A stretch of 16,710 nucleotides of DNA from Butyrivibrio sp. UBA3740 (GTDB taxonomy: Bacteria > Bacillota > Clostridia > Lachnospirales > Lachnospiraceae): contig DFGW01000255.1 of NCBI GenBank assembly GCA_002372465.1, positions 1-16,710 on the forward strand, in the 5' to 3' direction. A program made the position numbers and the translations under genes. Of this stretch, positions 15,187 to 16,710 are shown piece by piece. Under the pieces are notes generated by a model. The model had not been told where the DNA came from and did no database searches. It saw only the letters and a program-made list of their open reading frames with translations. The first letter of the stretch is position 1, and the number at the start of each line of letters is the position of its first letter.

Positions 15187-15236
15187 GATGCGAGATAACC
15201 GTTCTTCTTATATTAATATCAGCACTATAACATAGA

Positions 15237-15265
15237 ATTATATCGCGTGCAATTTGATATTTCAA
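15237..15265 (-). promoter_or_regulatory. Promoter of ftsH
   Basis: On the minus strand, TTGAAA (15265-15260), a 17-bp spacer and a perfect TATAAT (15242-15237) form a strong promoter with a leader of about 94 nt. A 6-bp dyad TTGATA-N10-TATCAA (15254-15275) is centred on the -35 box and could be a control site. A second short palindrome, ATCATAGTATGAT (15177-15189), lies in the leader. Confidence 0.7.
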
Positions 15266-15309
15266 TCTTTATCAATCAATTTCGTCAAAAATCGGGAGGA
15301 AAAAGCTAA

Positions 15310-16710
15310 ATGGCAGTAAAGTACATCTTTGTGACTGGTGGTGTTGTATCAGGTCTTGGAAAGGGGATAACCGCTGCATCTTTGGGGCGTCTGTTGAAGG
15401 CCCGCGGATACAAGGTTACAATGCAGAAATTTGACCCCTATATCAACATTGATCCTGGTACCATGAACCCTGTACAGCACGGAGAAGTATTCGTTACAGA
15501 GGACGGCACTGAGACCGACCTGGACCTTGGCCATTACGAGAGGTTTATTGACGAGAATCTGGATAAAAACTCAAACGTTACAACAGGTAAGATTTACTGG
15601 TCAGTTCTCCAGAAGGAGCGCCGCGGCGACTACGGCGGAAGGACTGTTCAGGTAATCCCTCACATAACAAACGAGATCAAGAGCAAGTTCTACAGGAACT
15701 TTACAGATGATGAGACAAGGATAGCCATCATCGAGGTTGGCGGAACCGTGGGAGACATCGAGTCCCAGCCATTCCTTGAGGCCATCAGACAGTTCCAGCA
15801 TGAGGTTGGTCACGAGAATGCAATGCTGATCCTTGTTTCCCTTATTCCCTACCTTCGCTGCTCCCAGGAGATCAAGACAAAGCCTACACAGTCTGCAGTT
15901 AAGACTATGCAGGGAATGGGTCTTCAGCCTGATGTTATCGTCTGCCGAAGCGAGCTGGAGCTTGACCAGGAGACAAAGGATAAGATAGCTCTTTTCTGCA
16001 ATGTTCCTGCAAGCCACGTTCTTAATAACCTTGATCTTGAGCACCTCTATGAAGCACCTCTTGCCATGGAAAAAGAGCACCTGGCACAGGTTGCCTGTGA
16101 GTGCCTGGAGCTTGATTGTCCCGAGCCGGACCTTACAGACTGGAAGGCCATGGTTGACACCCTCTACTCCATGAAGCATACGGTAAGGGTTGCCCTTGTT
16201 GGTAAGTATACACAGCTCCACGACGCCTACATAAGCGTTGTTGAAGCCCTTAAGCACGGCGGTATTTCCAATCAGACCGCAGTGGATATCAAGTGGATCG
16301 ATTCAGAAGAAGTTACTCCGGACAATGTGGCAGACATGCTCTCAGACGTTGACGGACTCCTTGTTCCCGGCGGATTTGGCGATCGCGGAATTGATGGAAT
16401 GATCACCTCAATAAAGTATGCCCGTGAGAACAATCTTCCATTCCTTGGCCTTTGCCTTGGAATGCAGCTGGCAATCGTTGAGTTTGCAAGAGATGTAGTT
16501 GGCTATGCAGATGCCCACTCCATCGAGTTTGATCCCAACACCCAGCACCCTATGATAGCTCTTTTGCCTGACCAGAATGGTGTTGAGGATATCGGAGGAA
16601 CCTTACGTCTTGGCTCATATCCTTGCGTTCTTGATAAGGAGTCAATGGCTTATAAGCTCTTTGGTTCAACAGAGATCACAGAGCGCCACCGTCACAGATA
16701 TGAGGTTAAC
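15310..16710 (+). CDS. pyrG: CTP synthase, C-terminus cut by the window edge
   Basis: PyrG aminates UTP to CTP using ATP and ammonia from glutamine. The 467 codons present include the whole synthetase domain, with the N-terminal nucleotide loop [12 protein letters not shown] (9-20), and most of the class I glutaminase domain: PGGFGDRG and the nucleophile Cys382 in FLGLCLGMQ. Full-length enzymes have about 535 residues; the His-Glu part of the catalytic triad lies beyond the edge, so completeness cannot be judged. The ATG at 15310 follows GGGAGG at 10 nt and gives the standard N-terminus ([19 protein letters not shown]). It diverges from ftsH over 173 bp. Confidence 0.97.
   Translation, partial: MAVKYIFVTGGVVSGLGKGITAASLGRLLKARGYKVTMQKFDPYINIDPGTMNPVQHGEVFVTEDGTETDLDLGHYERFIDENLDKNSNVTTGKIYWSVLQKERRGDYGGRTVQVIPHITNEIKSKFYRNFTDDETRIAIIEVGGTVGDIESQPFLEAIRQFQHEVGHENAMLILVSLIPYLRCSQEIKTKPTQSAVKTMQGMGLQPDVIVCRSELELDQETKDKIALFCNVPASHVLNNLDLEHLYEAPLAMEKEHLAQVACECLELDCPEPDLTDWKAMVDTLYSMKHTVRVALVGKYTQLHDAYISVVEALKHGGISNQTAVDIKWIDSEEVTPDNVADMLSDVDGLLVPGGFGDRGIDGMITSIKYARENNLPFLGLCLGMQLAIVEFARDVVGYADAHSIEFDPNTQHPMIALLPDQNGVEDIGGTLRLGSYPCVLDKESMAYKLFGSTEITERHRHRYEVN

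Noticed and set aside
15187..15309. CTP-sensing attenuator in the pyrG leader, as in B. subtilis
   Set aside because: No GGGC transcription start and no terminator hairpin with a T-run are visible before the pyrG start.
15601..16257. A 218-codon open frame on the minus strand
   Set aside because: It lies entirely within pyrG, whose conserved motifs are on the plus strand; it has no ribosome binding site or recognisable domain.

Overview
The window looks like chromosomal DNA of a low-to-mid GC Firmicute. It is most like a Lachnospiraceae member (a Butyrivibrio/Roseburia-type clostridium), judged from protein style and gene order: uvrC, hprK, ROK glucokinase, murB, rapZ, whiA, then an HPr-like gene. 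The genus is my inference from the sequence alone. Every complete gene lies on the minus strand. The only plus-strand gene is pyrG at the right edge, which is cut off. There are no tRNA or rRNA genes, insertion sequences, phage genes or CRISPR arrays.

Read in the direction of transcription (right to left), the layout is as follows. (1) ftsH (12845-15136) diverges from pyrG (15310 to the edge) and ends in a strong hairpin terminator. (2) A mannitol-type PTS operon follows: EIICB, an MtlR-type PRD regulator, EIIA, a zinc/MDR-family dehydrogenase, and an HPr-like protein that overlaps the dehydrogenase by 4 nt. Its upstream region holds a good promoter (TTGAAA-17-TACAAT) and, just upstream, an inverted repeat TTGTCAC-N9-GTGACAA resembling MtlR operator half-sites. 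No mannitol-1-phosphate dehydrogenase of the MtlD family is present; the MDR enzyme takes its place. (3) uvrC comes next. A large hairpin in front of it reaches almost to its start codon. (4) The last operon has its own promoter (TTGAAC-17-TATTAT): hprK, glucokinase, murB, rapZ, whiA and a Crh-like HPr, packed with gaps of 1-33 nt. It combines sugar sensing (HPr kinase, glucokinase, Crh-like protein) with cell-wall precursor synthesis and a division/sporulation regulator.

The most interesting biology is the pair of HPr-like proteins. The one by whiA has lost the PTS phosphorylation site (His15 is Glu) but keeps the HprK target Ser46. The one in the PTS operon keeps His15 but has His in place of Ser46 and Leu in place of Arg17. 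Together they split the two jobs of normal HPr: a signalling-only protein cotranscribed with HprK, and a candidate transport-only carrier that HprK should not be able to switch off. The second notable signal is a perfect 17-bp inverted repeat with an 8-nt loop buried inside murB, which coding needs alone do not explain.

Two start codons need care: rapZ should start at the ATG at 2242, and murB appears to start at TTG.
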